Assembly (NCBI GenBank): GCA_038380795.1
Contig: CM076268.1
Coordinates: 29,211,501-29,275,500 of the forward strand
Source of the DNA: Pyrocephalus nanus
Lineage: Eukaryota > Chordata > Aves > Passeriformes > Tyrannidae
DNA length: 64,000 nt
Direction: 5' to 3'
Positions 62,512 to 64,000 of this stretch are shown here, one piece after another. Each line of letters opens with the position of its first letter. Within the stretch, counting starts at the first letter, position 1. The notes below the pieces were generated by a model. The model searched no databases, was not told the DNA's origin, and was given only the letters and a program-made list of their open reading frames with translations. Position numbers and translations under genes: made by a program.

Positions 62512-64000
62512 TGTCATCACATTTCCTCACAACGTGCTTTTCATATTGCCTCTAAATTTCCAAGAATCAACATAATTAGCCACTTTGAACAGAGACCCTC
62601 TGACCTGTGTAAACAGACACAGCCATAAAGCTTTCTGATTTTTTAATCAGCGTTGCTTCTGTGCCAGGGGAAAGATTTAGTTTACTGAGATAGGCTCCTC
62701 TGCTGAGAAACACATTATCTAGGTTTCATGGTGGAGGAAGAGGTTTGCTGAAGAGCGTGGCCTTCTTTTCCCAAAAGGCCTTTATTCTGTATATCCACAG
62801 GCTTAAACAAAAGAAAAAAATGTCTTAATTCTGCATGGCTGCATTGGAAGAACTGTAATACAGCAAGCCCTGGGCGTGAAAAAGTTGTGGGCCACCATAT
62901 CAAATACAGCTCATTATTGGTAAATTGCCCAATGTTTAGACACTTTAGATAATCTCTTTTGTCACTTTCCCAGGCATAGAAGTCTCTTCCTGAAAGAACT
63001 GACATTATATCTATACCTGTGGGCAAGACCTTTAGTGCAAGATGCACAACCTGCAAATCCTACGACCTTTACACACGGGCTGTGCTGAAAGCAGGAGGCA
63101 CTCCTTGTACACTGACTGGCAGTGTCTGCAGAAGCAGCTTGTCTTCATGCTGGCTTGCAGCATCCTGGTGGAGGGGTAGGAGGGATGCCTACACTGTCAC
63201 TGTCCATGCCAACAGATGTGTACTGCTGCCAGAGGCACAACTTTCCCCAGGACTGTCAATAAGGAACAAACTGACCTCTGTGAAAGGAGCAAAGAGACTC
63301 CAATAAGTCTCCTTTCAAGAACAGGAGGGATCCAGATTTTTAATTCAGCAGCTAAATGAGCTAGGCTCTGACTAGTGATCAAACTAAAGCACTGAAAGTA
63401 AGAAGATGGGCTTAGTCTTGTTCCTGAAGTGAGGGCTGGGGGTGGGGGTAGAAAAAAATAAAGTGGAAGAAATCAGTGAAACTTCTCACTGCTTCTCTTC
63501 CCAAAATGTATCATAAAAATGCTCATTGACCTCACTGAAGGTTGTGAGGTGTGTAACGAGAGTGTGTCAGTAGTTGACTATGAGTAAAAAGGTAGAGCCA
63601 AATAGGATCTGTAAATGCTGTTGAAGACAAGAGCACTCCAAAGAAATTTTCTTCACTTCCCATCTAGTGCCAATGTAAACATCAAGGACACCCCCCTTCT
63701 CCCCCATTTCCACTGCTCTGGAGAAGTAATTCAGATGTCAAAGTATGGCTTGGAAGAACTGCTAGAGAACAGGAAAAAAAAGAACCAGATAAACAATGTC
63801 TTTACATAATTTAACTTAAATTCACATAATAAGTCTACTTCATCGGCCTTTATTGAGTGTCCTAGTCTGGAGCTACAGATCTATAATTAGCTCTATAGTG
63901 CTGTCAGTTTGTTACAGCTCATGTGGCAAAACTCTTCTTTCAAAAACAGCTAATTCTTCCTCTCTGAAAGATTTCTTTTTCAAGTGAAAAAGGCAGCCCA
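62512..64000. other. Noncoding stretch, no gene seen
   Basis: A 113-codon minus frame (62715-63056) and a 95-codon plus frame (63019-63306) overlap at their ends and match no family I know. A G-rich run (GGG-CT-GGGGG-T-GGGGG, 63433-63448) and C-runs at 63691-63705 are present. The window ends in plain AT-rich sequence. Confidence 0.55.

Noticed and set aside
63433..63448. G-quadruplex
   Set aside because: Only three G-runs (3, 5 and 5 G) are present; a canonical four-run three-tetrad quadruplex is not possible without a distant fourth run.
1..64000. CRISPR array, operon, phage or plasmid content
   Set aside because: No regularly spaced direct repeats, no tightly packed coding frames or ribosome-binding-site patterns; composition and CR1 elements are those of a vertebrate nuclear genome.

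Overview
The window looks like vertebrate nuclear DNA, most likely from a bird (another sauropsid is possible). It is AT-rich and CpG-poor, with long A/T homopolymers and no compact coding. The few recognisable interspersed repeats are 5'-truncated CR1 LINE ends, three of them carrying or adjoining the typical ATTCTATG-type terminus. Nothing points to a bacterium, virus or plasmid.

I found no protein-coding gene, rRNA, intact tRNA or CRISPR array that I can defend. The open frames are mostly 60-125 codons, lie on both strands, often overlap each other, and match no family I recognise. The window reads as intergenic or deep intronic sequence. Its supported content is five CR1 remnants (6604-6726, 26914-27207, 47083-47275, 48520-48590, 62294-62511), a possible tRNA-derived remnant (about 1770-1845), many homopolymer and G/T- or C/A-rich tracts, short tandem duplications, and several inverted repeats with perfect or near-perfect arms.

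Region by region: 1-6.5 kb is plain AT-rich DNA with a 12-bp-arm inverted repeat, the tRNA-like remnant and a G/T tract. 6.5-17.4 kb holds one CR1, large poly-T/poly-A tracts, a bulged hairpin next to a TATA-like element (11.5 kb) and two overlapping inverted repeats (15.6 kb). 17.4-27.2 kb holds an A34 tract, an AT-rich stretch that keeps unusually many CpGs (19.4-19.7 kb), a 40-bp-period repeat, a GC/CpG-rich patch at 23.3-24.2 kb and the longest CR1. 27.2-39 kb holds an antisense pair of open frames with a good splice donor, a possible terminal exon at 34.4 kb, and a stretch at 38.5-38.9 kb rich in homeodomain- and SOX-like motifs. 39-54 kb holds A28, a 19-bp perfect tandem duplication, a CTCF-like site, a paired ATTA palindrome and two CR1 remnants. 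54-64 kb holds the longest open frame (223 codons, unassigned), an A38-(GAA)n tract, one exon-like interval and the last CR1.

If the window has a function, it is probably regulatory. The best places to test are the CpG-retaining block at 19.4-19.7 kb, the CpG-containing block at 24.0-24.2 kb, and the motif-dense blocks at 36.9-37.1 and 38.5-38.9 kb. I see no clear evidence of a new biological system; the findings are candidates ranked by how much the sequence itself supports them.
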